In this document: positions 40,471 to 53,500 of the stretch, one piece after another
Numbering within the stretch: the stretch's first letter is position 1
Layout: each line of letters begins with the position of its first letter
The notes under the pieces: model-generated
Database searches by the model: none
Told to the model about the DNA's origin: nothing
The model's input: only the letters and a program-made list of their open reading frames with translations
Position numbers and translations under genes: made by a program
NCBI GenBank assembly: GCA_963402885.1
Contig: OY727096.1
Coordinates: forward strand, 12,877,820 to 12,941,819
Source: Antedon bifida
Taxonomy: Eukaryota; Echinodermata; Crinoidea; Comatulida; Antedonidae
Direction: 5' to 3'
Length of the DNA: 64,000 nucleotides

Positions 40471-41455
40471 CTTTCCCTTCAATTTGTGACGTTTTGTAAA
40501 AATAATACATATATATTACTTTAAAAACATTAAACAAGGTCACTCCTTGTCTAAAATGTACGTTTTATGGTAAATTATGATAAAAAGTGAGAAACAATGC
40601 ACTACCTATGTAGCTCGCGGCGAATGACCTCTCGTGGGCAGTCTAGCCTAGCTAGGCTGAGTTTTGTAGGCCTAGCCGGTAAACATCGGTAACGTACGAA
40701 TATCGTATGCTAGTTATATACCTAGCCTGACGTTGTATAGTTGCTGCAATAATTGTCTTTCTATATTTGCCAGACACCGTTGATACAAAATGGGGAAAAC
40801 CTGGTATTTTCGGTGAAAATTTATGAGTCTTCCATTTGTTTTGGCCTCACGATCAATCAAAAAGTGGGTGAATTACAGAAGAAAAACAAAAATATCAATC
40901 CGCACGCAATGCATTTTGGGATTTATAGCGGGCCGCTAAAATTACTAGAATCAACTTATTTTTCACATTTTTAACCATTTAAAGACAAAAAAGTTACCAT
41001 ATAATATTTATTTTTACATTAATTGTAGTTTGTGACCTTAAATTAGATCTAAAAAACGTAGGGAAGGGGGTCTTTTTAACTTTACTGTAGTGTTAAGATT
41101 AAATGAAAAGTATTGTAGGTACAGTAAGTGTACTAGGTTGATGAAAATAATGCAATTAGCAAGTAAAGATACACAATGATTTACAATAACGTAACTTGGA
41201 TAAATGCAAGTGGTCCGTAGATATATAGGATAAATACTATTAGTACTTACCCTAAATTAGGTATATGTATGTAAACCCTGTTCTTGTCTCTGACTGTTAC
41301 CTTCTTTGTACCTATAAGCATTCAGCTTCATGTGTAAACAGTATGAGTATGCGTTTCCTGCAATAGAACTCAAACAATGGCAGTTGTTGGTTTGTCGAAG
41401 TAAGGACTATAGGTTTGTCCAAGTAAGGACCAGATTATGTCATGCTTTTACATAC
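40471..41455. other. Intron between blocks A2 and B1, unit 2
   Basis: Counterpart of 9053-10028. It includes the CTAGGCC cluster (40645-40730) and the TGCATTTTGGGA box at about 40910-40921, plus 9 extra bases (ACTAGAATC region) near 40942. Confidence 0.5.
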
Positions 41456-41623
41456 CTTGCAATCTTGTGCTTCCAGCAATAGCTGGGTAATTATGTATAC
41501 CATGAAATTAATTGAAAAAATTGAGCACCATTACATAAAATTTGCCCACACGAATCCAGCATTTCCGTTCTCTGGACGAGGTGCACGCTGTTTTGCACAT
41601 TGACCTGCATTCTCCGGTTGATT
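41456..41623 (-). pseudogene. PKHD1L1-like: Decayed PAIAG exon, unit 2 block A2
   Basis: Copy of 10029-10192 with four extra bases (AATT) and further changes; stops remain. Confidence 0.72.
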
Positions 41624-41954
41624 CTGAAATATTTACATGAAAATGTTAATGGAAAAATGTAATATTTTAATCAGAATTTATAAATTACGTAACTGATTAC
41701 ACAATGGAATGGCATTATCAGTACACGTTAAGAAAAAGGAGGTAGAAGAGTAAGAAAGTCCTTTGACAAATTTCCTTTCGAGTGAAAGTCAAGTATGCAT
41801 ATACTGTATAATATCTATACATTGATTTTATTTGACAGAATGCAAAATGATTTTTACATTTATACATTATCTAATCTAATTCATCATAATTACATAATAT
41901 ATACAGTATTCGGTTTGTAACATGCTATTTAATGTTAAATCTTACTGAACCTAC

Positions 41955-42433
41955 CTGTAACTCATCGCAATCAAAGAACAGGCTTGTACCAATTATAAAC
42001 GTCCATTCTCACACATACTTATCAACAGCTTCATGACTAAGAGAAGATGGCTCAATGACAAATGGCATCACCCCGATGTTGTTGTCAGCAAGAACAAGAT
42101 CAGTCATTTACAACGGAACTCGAAATTTGGAAAAAGACTCCATAATCCCAATTCTTCCAGATGAAGAAATTGGCAATCTGTGTGCAGTCTCTCTGACCAT
42201 CCCTCGTCATGAACACCGTGCAAAGAAGTATGGCCTTCGTTGTTGCTCCATTGACTTTCAACGTCACAATCTCCCCACTGACATGGTACAGCACCATCTC
42301 AGAGCCTACCACAGTGTTGTCTTGTAGGATGACATCTCTGGAGCTCTCAATTTCAATACCTGCTGGCCACGATATATCCTCAGCATTGTAGCGGTCTTGA
42401 TATGTACCAGGAAAGACAGAACAGCAGATTAAT
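41955..42433 (-). pseudogene. PKHD1L1-like: GTYQDR / WDYG exon, unit 2 block A2
   Basis: Copy of 10698-11176, same length, same frameshift after SSVVND and same stop after VDKYV. Upstream, in the following intron, about 190 bp of unit 1 (10411-10605) is missing. Confidence 0.85.
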
Positions 42434-42486
42434 CTAAAATGTAAGTTACTATATAAGGGAAAGAGAAGTATTTTGGCATTGCTTAC

Positions 42487-42632
42487 CTGCTCCAACTGTG
42501 TGGTGAATTACATTATCCTGAATTGTTAGTCCTGAAGTACCAAACATCCCGATAGCAGGACTGAAGCCATTATGAAATGTATACAACCGCTGGACCTTCT
42601 ACAGTAACTTCTCCAATATCCAAGAAAGCAAC
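42487..42632 (-). pseudogene. PKHD1L1-like: FHNGFSPAIG exon, unit 2 block A2
   Basis: Copy of 11230-11375: keeps GMFGTSGLTIQDN, lacks 8 bp upstream and the acceptor side. Confidence 0.8.
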
Positions 42633-43639
42633 CTAAGGGAACATTATACTTACCCGTTGATTAAGTTAATTAACAATTGGGATGAAATATTTTACAGTAC
42701 TTTGTACTTAATTTATTATTAACATTAAAACATATTTTAGTGTAAATTAAAAATAATTTTATTTTATAGTTGTTTATTTATAATTTAATTTAGCATTTAC
42801 TTAAACTATAGGCTTAATATAATTAAGTTAAGTTATCTTGCCCAGTGGGCTAGTCACAACAAAAACAAAAATCAAGCCCTGCTGAAATGGAAGCCTTATA
42901 ATTCTTTTTTGCACTTTTTTTTATAAAAAGAAGAATTATCTGCAATTGCGCCATTGGCTGCAACAGTATTTTTAATTAATGATTTATGGTTTTTTTCAAA
43001 TAACTACTGCATATATCACAATATATCACTTTTTAACAATTAGCCAGTAAATCATGGTCTGGTGTTAACATTCTGAATTTTCCACTGATGCAGTGATTCC
43101 TGAATTTCACTACACTGCATAAAATATTAGTAAGCCTATTATAAGATTACCTTTTCCTTCAAATAGAATACAGTAAATGTCCATCTGGGTCTTGTCTTCT
43201 AATATGCGATGCTTCAAAACACATATCCAGTCGTCTTCTGTTGGTCATTTTGAGATTTTTTTCTTCTGAAGAAACAATAACAATTCTACTAATTTTTTAA
43301 TTAATTATTAATTATTAGGTCGTACAGACAGTGACCAACAACTTTATGTCTTGTCTGAAGAATCACCCAAGAACACAGACAAGTCAGCACAGATCTCGAA
43401 TTATAAAATATTGCTTATTGAATCGATCAAAAGATGTGTACGGCGTAACAGTTAGCGTTATTTAAATATTCCTTGTTTTTAACTATATAAATATTGACTT
43501 TTTGGAACTGAAGTTGATTTATAAAAAGCATATAGGCCTATTTACATCGTATTTGTTACATATAACCCTGAATAGTCTTTGGTTTGGTGTTTAATATAGG
43601 ACATGCGGATAGATTGTACTGTGTTTATTAGGTATTGGT
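42633..43639. other. AT-rich non-coding stretch, unit 2
   Basis: Counterpart of 11376-12419; nothing codable seen. Confidence 0.55.
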
Positions 43640-44300
43640 ATATAGGCTAGGCCAATACTAGGATGATAGGTTCCAGCATGTAGGCTATAGCCTGCTGGGC
43701 CTAAAAAAAAATAAACCTTAAACCAAAATTACATTTCCTAGTTTTTAGAATGAAAGCTGTCTACAGAAAAACCAATTGATATCTAAGCTAGGCCTAATTG
43801 AATATAGGGTCTTCGGCCTAGGCTAGCTTGATACTAGACTAACGATATAGCCTTTATAGTAATAATACTAGCCTAGCTAGGCCTTATAGGCCTAACCCAT
43901 TCCCATAAAAGAAAGAAGAAGAAAACAGATCTGTCATATAGGCCTAGCTAGCCTAACTAGGCCTAGGCTAGAGCTATAATAGACTATAGGCCTAGTAGGC
44001 CTAGAGCTAATACTAGGCCTAGGCCTATTATTATGATTAGGCCTAGGCCTAGCCTAGGCCTATTCTATTGTTGCAACCACTTTACCTTAAAAAAACAATT
44101 TGTATCCAAAGCTAATTTGATACGAAGACATCCTTCCACATTCCAATAAAAAGGGGCCTAGGCCTAGCTAAGTATAAAAAGTGTATTGCTATACAATACA
44201 ATACAACGAATAGGCCTAGGCCTAGGCTAGGCCGAAATCAAACTTCCCCGCAGGAGGTTCGTGCAAAAAAACACTTAAATAGGCCTAGGCCTGGACCCAC
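43640..44300. repeat. GGCCTA palindromic cluster 1, unit 2
   Basis: Counterpart of 12420-13060 with altered motif copy number, for example a shorter GGCCTAGGCCTAGG run at about 43816 and a loss near 44150. Confidence 0.83.
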
Positions 44301-45653
44301 ACTTTTAGAGACTCGTCAACTTATTGTTTAAGAATGCAGATATTTTTTGCCCCGTCGATATAAAATATTTTCCCGTAGAAGTAATTATTAGTTTATTACT
44401 AATTTTTCTGTTAAGGTAGTATAAGTATAGGATTTGGTAAATCATTATTTTAATACAAATAAATATAAGTAGAACCACCAGAACTATTTCCGCTATACAG
44501 CCCTATTTAAAAATGGCCTGGTCTAAATTAACATTCTACCTACTAGGGGAACGTAGGTTGGCCGAGGCACTCTGCTTGACTTTCTAGGCCCCCACACTAC
44601 AAGTCCTAGGCCTACCCGTTAGGCCAATTTCTCTCGCGTTGTGGTAATAAGGATACGCAGCTAAAGTGAATTTCCTCCGCTACACACTGAACCACGAGCT
44701 AAGCCTACATATTTACCGATACTCGTCAATTTATTTTTTATGGCATCAATGCTACACATTTTGCCCATTGTTAATACATTTTCTCGTACTAAAAGTACTT
44801 ATTAATTTAATTCATTATGTCTATACTTTATTTATTTAGATATTTAGTTCCCGTTTCTTGTTGAAATAAACTGCAAATAAATAAAGCTATTGTATTTCTA
44901 AAGGTTCCTTTAGCAAAATGGAATCATCTTTCCTATAGTATATTAGAATACAAAAATATTTAGGATCTCGCTATTTATCTGGGCGATGTAGTCTGTGGGG
45001 TTAAAGAATACTCGAGCGGAAGAATGCAACACATAATAACCATATCTATTACCAGTAAAACAGCGTCCTCTCTTATTATTTCGCGTAGGTTTCAAATAAC
45101 GGGGAAAAAAAGTTAAGTAATATCTAATTAATGACTAATAATTACATTACATTTTAATATTTAATAGCATAAGTGTGTTCCACTCATAAAAGAGTATTTA
45201 ATTCCAAAATTGTAATACAGTATATCGAAAAGTTAGATTTTTATTAGTGATAGAAATTAATTAGTATTATTTGGATAAAATAAAACTGTAAAAACATCAT
45301 TCAAAAACCATCGTGGAAAAATACTTAACCAACTTCAATTTTGTTCAAATTTGGTACAATAATTCTATATGTATTTATTTATCTTTAGTAAAAAAATTGG
45401 GTAATTTACTAGAATTTTAGATGATTTGGACATTTGTTATCTTTCAAAATATGATGCCTATGGTTCTACTATACATTTACAACATTTTTTTTACTAAAAG
45501 TGCGCCTAAGTTATTTTTAAAAAAAAACTTGATACTAGTATTTTTCTTTTCCATTATAACATTTGTCTAGTAAATTTTTCTTCTCATAAGCTATTATAGT
45601 GTAGGCCTACATTTATATTATAGTAGAACCCCTCGTTTAATTGGGGACAGCTC
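44301..45653. other. Non-coding stretch, unit 2
   Basis: Counterpart of 13061-14424; no supported feature. Confidence 0.5.
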
Positions 45654-46164
45654 TTTTTACTATTTCGCCTTAACGTCTGTTTTTTTAACATTCGCCATTT
45701 ACATTGCAAATTATAAATGGTATTATTATTTTTTAGTGGATTTAGAATAGCTAGAACATGTGTGATAGTAGTTTTGACTACACTATATCAGGGAAGAGTG
45801 AGATTAAAGCAGTCGTGAATTAAAATTTCAATAAAATTTGTCAACAAATATAATTTTACTATTTCGCCTTAACGTCTGTTTTTTTAACATTCGCCATTTA
45901 GGCCTAGGCCTACATCGCATTATAAATGGTATTATAATTCATACTGGATTTGGAATAGCTAGAACAGTGTGTAGTTTAAACTATACTATATCAGGGGAAT
46001 GAACGTGAATTAAAATGTCCATAACATTTGTCAACAAATATAATTTTGCGATTTCGCCTTAACGTCTGTTTTTTTTTTACATTCGCAATTTGCATTATAA
46101 ATGGTATTATTTTTATAATGGATTTGGAATAGCTAGAACATGTGTGTAGATCTTTTCCAGATGG
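45654..46164. repeat. Three tandem ~195 bp repeats, unit 2
   Basis: Counterpart of 14425-14935. Here the first copy reads TTTCGCCTTAACG like the other two, where unit 1 has TTTCATCTTAACG. Confidence 0.83.
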
Positions 46165-46948
46165 ATTTCTTTTCGAGATTTCTTTCAAACTAAATGAGGG
46201 GATCTGCTAGGTTCCCGCCCGGAGAAATAGTTTTTCTTACAAGATTTGAATAATCAACAATATCAACATTCAACAGTGTGGCGTGTTGACCGCAATGAAT
46301 AACAATACCATCTTCCCCACTACACCTGCACCAACTCATTTGCATAATAACGCACGGCATACCAACTGATCAATATTTGTATAGGAGTAGCAATCAATAG
46401 GTTGGTTGGATGGCTGCTGTTGTTCATCATTTAATTCATTGTATCAGTTGTTTTGATTTTTCATGATCAATTATTCACTTAATTCATTTCATTTATTCAT
46501 GATCAAACACAGTAAAATGTAGTACATGGTTTCGAATAATGTTCGTTTGTTCAAAGTTAATAATTCAATTTCAAAAAAAATTGTGAAATTATTTATTACA
46601 ATAATGCATATGTATTTAAATAAATAGAGAGAATACACTAGCCAGGCTAGGCATCGGCATCTTTACACATTTCTATTTATTTGTTCCTAATTTTCTGACA
46701 TAACTAAGGTGTTCTTAAAATTGAGGGCGCCAAACATAAAATTTACGAGATCGGAAAGAGGCGGGAAGCCAAAAAAAATGATGGTGTGCTCCCTTGCCTC
46801 TAGCACGGTAAGGCTCTCTCACAGCCTTGGGGGTACCACACATCAGATGCTTTGATGTTATTGCCTCATAATGTGTGGTGGAAAGGGGGACGTTTAAATC
46901 TGTGAACCCCAAACACAGAAGCTCGCATAGCTTTAACTCTTTTCCACC

Positions 46949-47016
46949 GACCGGCATGGGGTTTGAACCCACGATAATCGTGTTCCACGACGCTCTACCA
47001 ACTGAGCTACCCGGCC
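46949..47016 (-). tRNA. tRNA-like sequence, unit 2
   Basis: Same 68 nt as 15720-15787, with identical A and B boxes and a short anticodon arm. Confidence 0.58.
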
Positions 47017-47060
47017 CTCTGGTTAATAGCAAGGTTAAAACTAGATTCGTTTCCTCAAAA

Positions 47061-47109
47061 TTACGTCATGAATATGCAAATTTATGACGTAACGATTAGA
47101 ATGACGTAA
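47061..47109. promoter_or_regulatory. TTACGTCAT / ATGACGTAA palindrome, unit 2
   Basis: Identical copy of the CRE-like and octamer cluster at 15832-15880, again between the divergent tRNA-like sequences. Confidence 0.48.
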
Positions 47110-47157
47110 TATGAAGCGCGTATAAGACTATACTATTGTCACCTTTTATTACTCGTG

Positions 47158-47261
47158 TACATTGTGGCATAACGGGTAGTGCTCTAGTAACTATCGTTTG
47201 GATTGAATTCTCTCAGCTCTACTGGCTGGGGTTCGAATCTCTACGGATTTCTTTTTTTTTA
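47158..47261 (+). tRNA. Second tRNA-like Pol III unit, unit 2
   Basis: Copy of 15929-16032 with the same A and B boxes. The T run is one to two bases shorter. Confidence 0.53.
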
Positions 47262-47918
47262 AAATAAATATAAAATGCTTTTCTTTTATTTTGAAAGAGA
47301 GATATTTAGAGAGTCAGGTTAATTTAGGATAATATAATGTAAAAGATTAACAACATCAAAATTCAACAGTGTGGCGCGTTGACCGCCGCGAATGACTAAC
47401 AATTGAATGTCAGAAAAAAAGGAATTATAGTTCTCTTCGTTACGTGTTTAGAAAAGAATTTATATCTCATCGTTGGTGGTATGTCGGCGTTGTTATGCAA
47501 ATGGTTTGTACAGGTGTAGTGGGAAAGATGGTATTCCAACCGTTTTAAACCAAAATATCGGCTAAATATATTCTTTTTTGCGTTTCAACATATATGTTAA
47601 TGATTCCAATTACGATACAAACTTTTTTTTTATTTTGTAGGTAAAATGGCAGATATAACCCTTTTTGTCTTTCCCCTTAACGTTTTCATACCACAATCGC
47701 TGTGCTAAGGGGAATTTATTATATTACCCTTAAGGCCATTTTACACTAAAAAGAGGGAAGTAAAATCAACCGATTGACCCCTATCTAAGTTTATTTTCTG
47801 TCAATCCTTAAGGCTACAATTTATATAAAACAAAATAATTAAATGGTTAAATTCTGTTTCACAAAATTTATAAATAATTTTAGGTCCTAGAGGCATGTCT
47901 TTTAATTTGTTGTCGGTG

Positions 47919-48225
47919 TCTTCTATTCTAGGCCTAGAAGGCCTAGCCTAGGTCTAAGTGATGCGGCCTTTGCCGCCTGGCTGGGCGTGAGGTGAGTTGG
48001 TACCAATTTTAAAAACTAGTTGCATAGGCCTAGTCAGCTAAGCTAAAAGGTTAGGCCTTAGCCAATTATAGTCGCCGCATAGTACTGTATATCGCTATTA
48101 ATTAGGGCCAAAATTAAATAACTAGCCTAGGGGCCTAGCTTAGGCCTATTTAGCTTATTTTTCTTAGGCTAGGCCCTAGCCTAAGCCTAGCTAGGTAGGC
48201 CTAGAATAGGCCTAGTAGATATTCG
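47919..48225. repeat. GGCCTA palindromic cluster 2, unit 2
   Basis: Counterpart of 16690-16995, ending just before the hAT-like element. Confidence 0.78.
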
Positions 48226-48254
48226 CCCAGGATTCGCGTATGGGTGTTAAACGG

Positions 48255-49439
48255 CTGGGGGTCCAGGGGGCGAAGCCCCCGGAAGCAACGCGTTCTAGCG
48301 TCATTTGAGGTCTTTTTAATCAGATTTAGGGTAGCCATTTTTTCCATTTTTTATAATGCATAAATAAAATACTGCGTGCAAAAAAACGATGCGCGATGAC
48401 TGTTTCAATCCATATTTTTCAATTTAAAAAATAAAAGTTCAAAGAAAATTTAGAAAAATAGAGTTGGAGGTCCCGGAAATTGGACTTATTATACTTCAAA
48501 ACATGAAACAAAATATATAAGTCCCTATCATGGTTGTGACTGAGCTAAGAAATGTTTGAAAAATAGAGATGTTAGGTCCCGGAAAATGTACTTCTTGTTC
48601 TTCGAAATATGACCAGCTTTATTGTTGGGGCTGAGCTAAAAAAATGTTTAAAACTAGAGCTGCAGGTTGCAATTTCATTTTATACTTTGGAAACATCAGG
48701 CCTAGAGGCTTAAAAAACGCAAGCGTAGACCTTTTTCAGTCGGGGAAATAAGTTTATTCCTCCCAGGTGTATGCGTGCGTACCATCTGGACTACTTCCGC
48801 GAGTGGTGAGAAATTCATGACATACAGGATATTGAAAAATGTAATAACTTAGCTATAATAAGATGTTGGCTAAGCGAAAAGGGCATGTTTTTTTGTTTAG
48901 TAATGGATGAAAAATTTATTTTAGGTGCCCCACGGTACAGAAGGTTACTTGTAAATTAAAAAATTGGTGAACATACGAACAATTTAACATAATTCGTTTT
49001 TGCTGTAGTGTAGCGTACGTCGACGCAGTACACGACGTAACCGTCGGTAAACTTCGCCTGGAAAATAACTACAGTACACATTTTGGTCCCTGGATGAAAC
49101 ATGATATCACGCGTCTCGACCCAACGTTGAACGATTCGTACAAAGGGATACCGCCAGACAAGTGCGTACCTAGCTAATGTTTAGTAGTAAGTTAGATCGC
49201 TGGCAATAATGAATGCATAAAAGTGGATATTAGCCCTCTGACGTACTCTCACGGTCAATGGAACGTCGTGGTTTTCTAGGCGCTGAAGCTATATGAAGTG
49301 AACGCGAACGTTTTTTACTGTATATTATATTCCCCGACAAAAAGTACCCGTGTTCCCCGACGGGGGGGCTAGGCTCCCCGACGAGGGGGCTAGAGCCCCC
49401 GTAGCGCCCCCCCCCCCCCCCCCACTGGCGCCACCACTG
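48255..49439. mobile_element. hAT-like element, left end and centre deleted, unit 2
   Basis: Bounded by the same TTAAACGG duplication (48247-48254 and 49440-49447). The right terminus CTGGCGCCACCACTG is intact. The left terminus is replaced by CTGGGGGTCCAGGGGGCG, about 85 bp shorter than unit 1, and about 1.05 kb before the C run is gone. This copy should be immobile. Confidence 0.87.
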
Positions 49440-49447
49440 TTAAACGG

Positions 49448-49991
49448 ATGATCGGGCCCACTTTTGTATGCGCACCAAACAAAAGGAGGCCTCCAAATAG
49501 CCATAAATAAACACAGAACTAAATGGCCATTAAACTAGTTTAGTATCTAGTCAAGTATCAGCCGCGCAATGTTTTTATGAATATAGTAAATATTAATTAA
49601 TTATTAAACAGCCGATAAATACTAATCAATGTGTCTTAATACAAAACAAATTTTACTAATCTAACATCTAGTTTTAATGATTAATTATAATAATTAATCG
49701 TATATTTCTTTTTTTTACGTCTTTTCTTATTTCTGCATATCATTATTATACATGATACCCAAAACAACAAGGCTCATCTCATAAACACAATATTTCCCGT
49801 TTTTTTAATTGTACTTCTTCATTTCTTATGCACTCGGAGTTTATAACTTGATACAGAAACCATAATCCTGTTATCGATAAAATGAATATTAATTATTAAT
49901 ATTGGTAATGGTAACTAATAATAAATAAACTAATTTCCAACATTTAAAAAACACAAATTGCAGAATAAAACCAAAACGGAAACAAAACAAC
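49448..49991. other. AT-rich non-coding stretch, unit 2
   Basis: Counterpart of 19359-19902; no feature supported. Confidence 0.5.
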
Positions 49992-50231
49992 TTTATTTAT
50001 AAAAATCACACATACTTATTGGCACATGTAAAATAAAAAAAAAAAAAAAATGTACTGGCGTAACTGATGGCCGCAATAACTGGTGGCTGAAATGATCCCA
50101 AAAGAGTTATGTTGTCTGGTACTCGTTGTGTTAACATTAATAATGTCTTTTTCCTTTTCATATAGGCCTAGTGTCTGATGTGTTGATGGAGTAAATGTTC
50201 TTGGGCAGCTGGTTGCAGTTTTTCTCATTTT
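49992..50231 (-). CDS. Candidate distal terminal exon of microexon gene, unit 2
   Basis: Copy of 19903-20141: stop at 50158-50160, poly(A) signal at 49992-49997, peptide unchanged over NEKNCNQLPKNIYSINTSD. Confidence 0.43.
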
Positions 50232-50576
50232 CTATGGCTATATTGTTCTTAGTTGATGTCATATTCTAAATATGTAATTTGTATTGTCATGACGTTGAAA
50301 ATATTTAAATAACAATTGTCCATGTGGTTTTTAACATCTTTAGATTCATCTGATGTCCAAATCCAGTAAAAGTATTGGATTATTTTATTGATGATTTGTT
50401 CTACTGTACAATCATGTAAGAATTAGAAATCTGGCTACTCGCTCAAAGCTGCTACAGTAATGTACTGTGTTAGGAATACTATTAATTGAATCTAACATAC
50501 ACTGGATAGTTCCTAATTTCAGTCTGTTACACTAGTATTAATTTTAAGAATTTTATTAAGGAACATACTACACTAA

Positions 50577-53500
50577 CATCTGTAGTGGCGCTGGTCTAGC
50601 TGTCTGCCGCTCACTGATTGTAAATTGTCTCAATTTCGGTTTTTGCTTATATAATTGTTTAAATGTTGTCTTATATTTCTAAAGTCTTGTGTATTGAGTC
50701 AGGTCAGTTTGTTGTTTTGTGTAATTCCAGTCTTTTTTAGTGTTTTTTTTAAGTGTTTTTGCTAGGCCTGGTACCTAATTTGTTAGTGATAATTGTCTCT
50801 ATTCACACAGGGGATAACCAGCTTCAGACTTGTACACTGCTTGTCTTGAATTTTTGTTGAAGGCCTCTTCTATCGCAGTTTTATATTCTGTTCGTGGTTT
50901 TCTTCTCTTGACTAATTCCCCTTAGTTTTTGATACATTGTTTTATTCTTAATTGTTCTTTATTTCCGATTATTATGGGTTTGAATTTTAATTTTTCAAGA
51001 ACTAATGTATCCGCTTTCAAGCGTAAAAGAGGGCGCCGTGCTGGTCGGAATATGCGGAAGCAAATACTTGTCCAGATCGGAAGAAGAGTAGATAATTATA
51101 ATATTAATGGTGAGAGAGGGCCTAGCATTCTTGTTCCAATTTTGTGTAAAGCTAAACTTAGTAGGTCTAACATTTACCCTAGTGTTTTTCTGTGTAATGC
51201 GCGCTCGTTATGTAATAAGATGAATGAATTTGAGTTAGTTTTAGCAAACAGTAACATTGATATTGCTGGTATAACAGAATCGTGGTTTCATTCTGATTTT
51301 TCTTCCGAGTGTTCGGCAGTTAAGGGTTTCTCATGCATTCGGAATGATAGAAGTAATCGCGTTGGCGGTGGTGTTGTTCTATATATTAATGAAGTATATG
51401 ATTACGAAGTTGATGATGCATGTCCTATTGATCTTGAATGCCTATGCGTTGATGTTAAAATTAACCTCTCTTTCTCAATCGTCACTATTGTCGTCTATTA
51501 CCCACCTAACTGTAATCGGAATCAACAGCTTACAGAGTTCTTGTGCTCAAGAATTGACTATTTTCGTAGTGTAAGGGATAATGCTGCTTTCATTATTATG
51601 GGTGACTTTAATGACTACGATATTGACCCCCTACTTTATCAAACATCATTAGAACAAGTAGTAGATTTTCCCACTCGCGATGATGCATGTCTTGATAAAA
51701 TTCTAACAAACATCTCAGATCTTTACCAATCCCCTTTAAAACTCTCCCCCCTGGGTCGCAGTGACCATGCCTCCATTCTTTTAAAACCTAATTTTATTCA
51801 AAAGAAACCGGTAAAGAGAAGGTTGCTAGTACGCCGTCCCTTGAAAGACTCGTCCATGCGTGCATTTGGCCAAGTTATTACTGGGATTGACTGGGATGAT
51901 ATGGTTCATGAGGATGACAGTTCTGAATATTTAGCTGCCAAATTTGAAAGTGTGCTTAAGGAAACCTACGAAAAGTCCTTTCCTTCAGTTGTTATTCGTG
52001 TCAGAGACAATGATAAACCTTGGTTTAATCAAAGTATTAAAAAAATGATTGAGAAAAGACATCGTGCTTATCGAAAGGGTAACCAATCAAGATACCGTCA
52101 TTTTAGAAGGCTTGTTCGTTCTGAAGTAAGATTGGCAAAATCAAATTTCTATAAAGAATCTATATCTTCTCTTAGGAAAATTGAGCCCCAGAAGTGGCAC
52201 AAGAAAGTGCAGAGGATTGCTGGAAAATCAAAACCGCAATCTGCACTTCTTGAACCTGGTTGTGACCCTGATGTTGTTGTAAATGTTGTCAACAAACATT
52301 TTGCTAGGATTTGTTCTTTTTTACCTGCATTAGATTTGCAAAATTTACCTGCCTTTCTTCCTTCTGTTAAGCCCCCTGTTATTTTTCCTGGGCAAGTTTT
52401 TAAAATATTAAAGGGCATTAATGTGAATAAATCAAGGCATCCTCGTGATATACCTCTCCGTTTAATTAAGGAATTTGCCTTAGAGCTTGCCCAACCTCTC
52501 GCTAAAATATTGAATTGTTGCCTCAAGGATAATAATTTCCCATCTATCTGGAAGAATGCCATCATTACTCCTGTACCCAAAAAGCCAAAGGCTTCTACAC
52601 CTGATGAACATAGGCCTATATCCATCACGCCTGTTTTTGGTAGAATTTTTGAGAGCTTCCTTTCTGATTGGATAGCTACTGATTTCAGACCTCTTATGGA
52701 TTCCCAACAGTTTGGAAATGCGAAGGGTTCATCACCGACTCATTACCTTGTACAACTCTGTAATAGGCTTCTGTCAGGATTAGATAGCTCAGGAATGTAT
52801 GGTACTATTTGTGCCATAGACTTTAGTAAAGCCTTTGACCGGGTCAACCATTCAATTCTGATTGACAAATTAATTGGTCTTAATATCATGCCCTCTCTCA
52901 TTCCAACGGTGTGTAGCTTCCTCTCGCAAAGAAATCAGTGTGTGCGGTTGGGCGGTTCAGTCTCAGCGCCAGAACCAATTTCGTGCGGAGTGCCTCAGGG
53001 TACTAAATTAGGCCCAATCCTATTTACTATCATGGTTAATGATTTGCTCAACAATGTACCTGATAGATGGAAGTTTGTTGATGACCTGACGATTGGTGAG
53101 GTGATTTCAGTACAGAGACCTGAAGATAGTTCGATTCAAAGTAACCTTGATGCTCTTTCCAGTTGGTGTGTGGAGAATGATGCAACACCAAATCCTGTAA
53201 AGTTTCAAGTGATGCGTGTTCATTTTTTGCGTAATGTTCCCCAATTTGAGCCGTTACAAATGGATGGTGTTATACTCGAAGAATCCCAGAGTGTGAAACT
53301 TCTTGGAGTGCATCTGCAAAGTGACCTCAAGTGGGACATGCAGATTAAAGAAGTCGTTTCCAGGGCATCACGTCGTCTATATATGCTATACATTCTGAAG
53401 CGTTTTGGAGCCCCAAAGGATGACCTGGTTTTCACTTTTACAACATACATTCGTCCTTTACTTGAGTATGCCAGTCCTCTTTGGCATAGCTCGATCACCA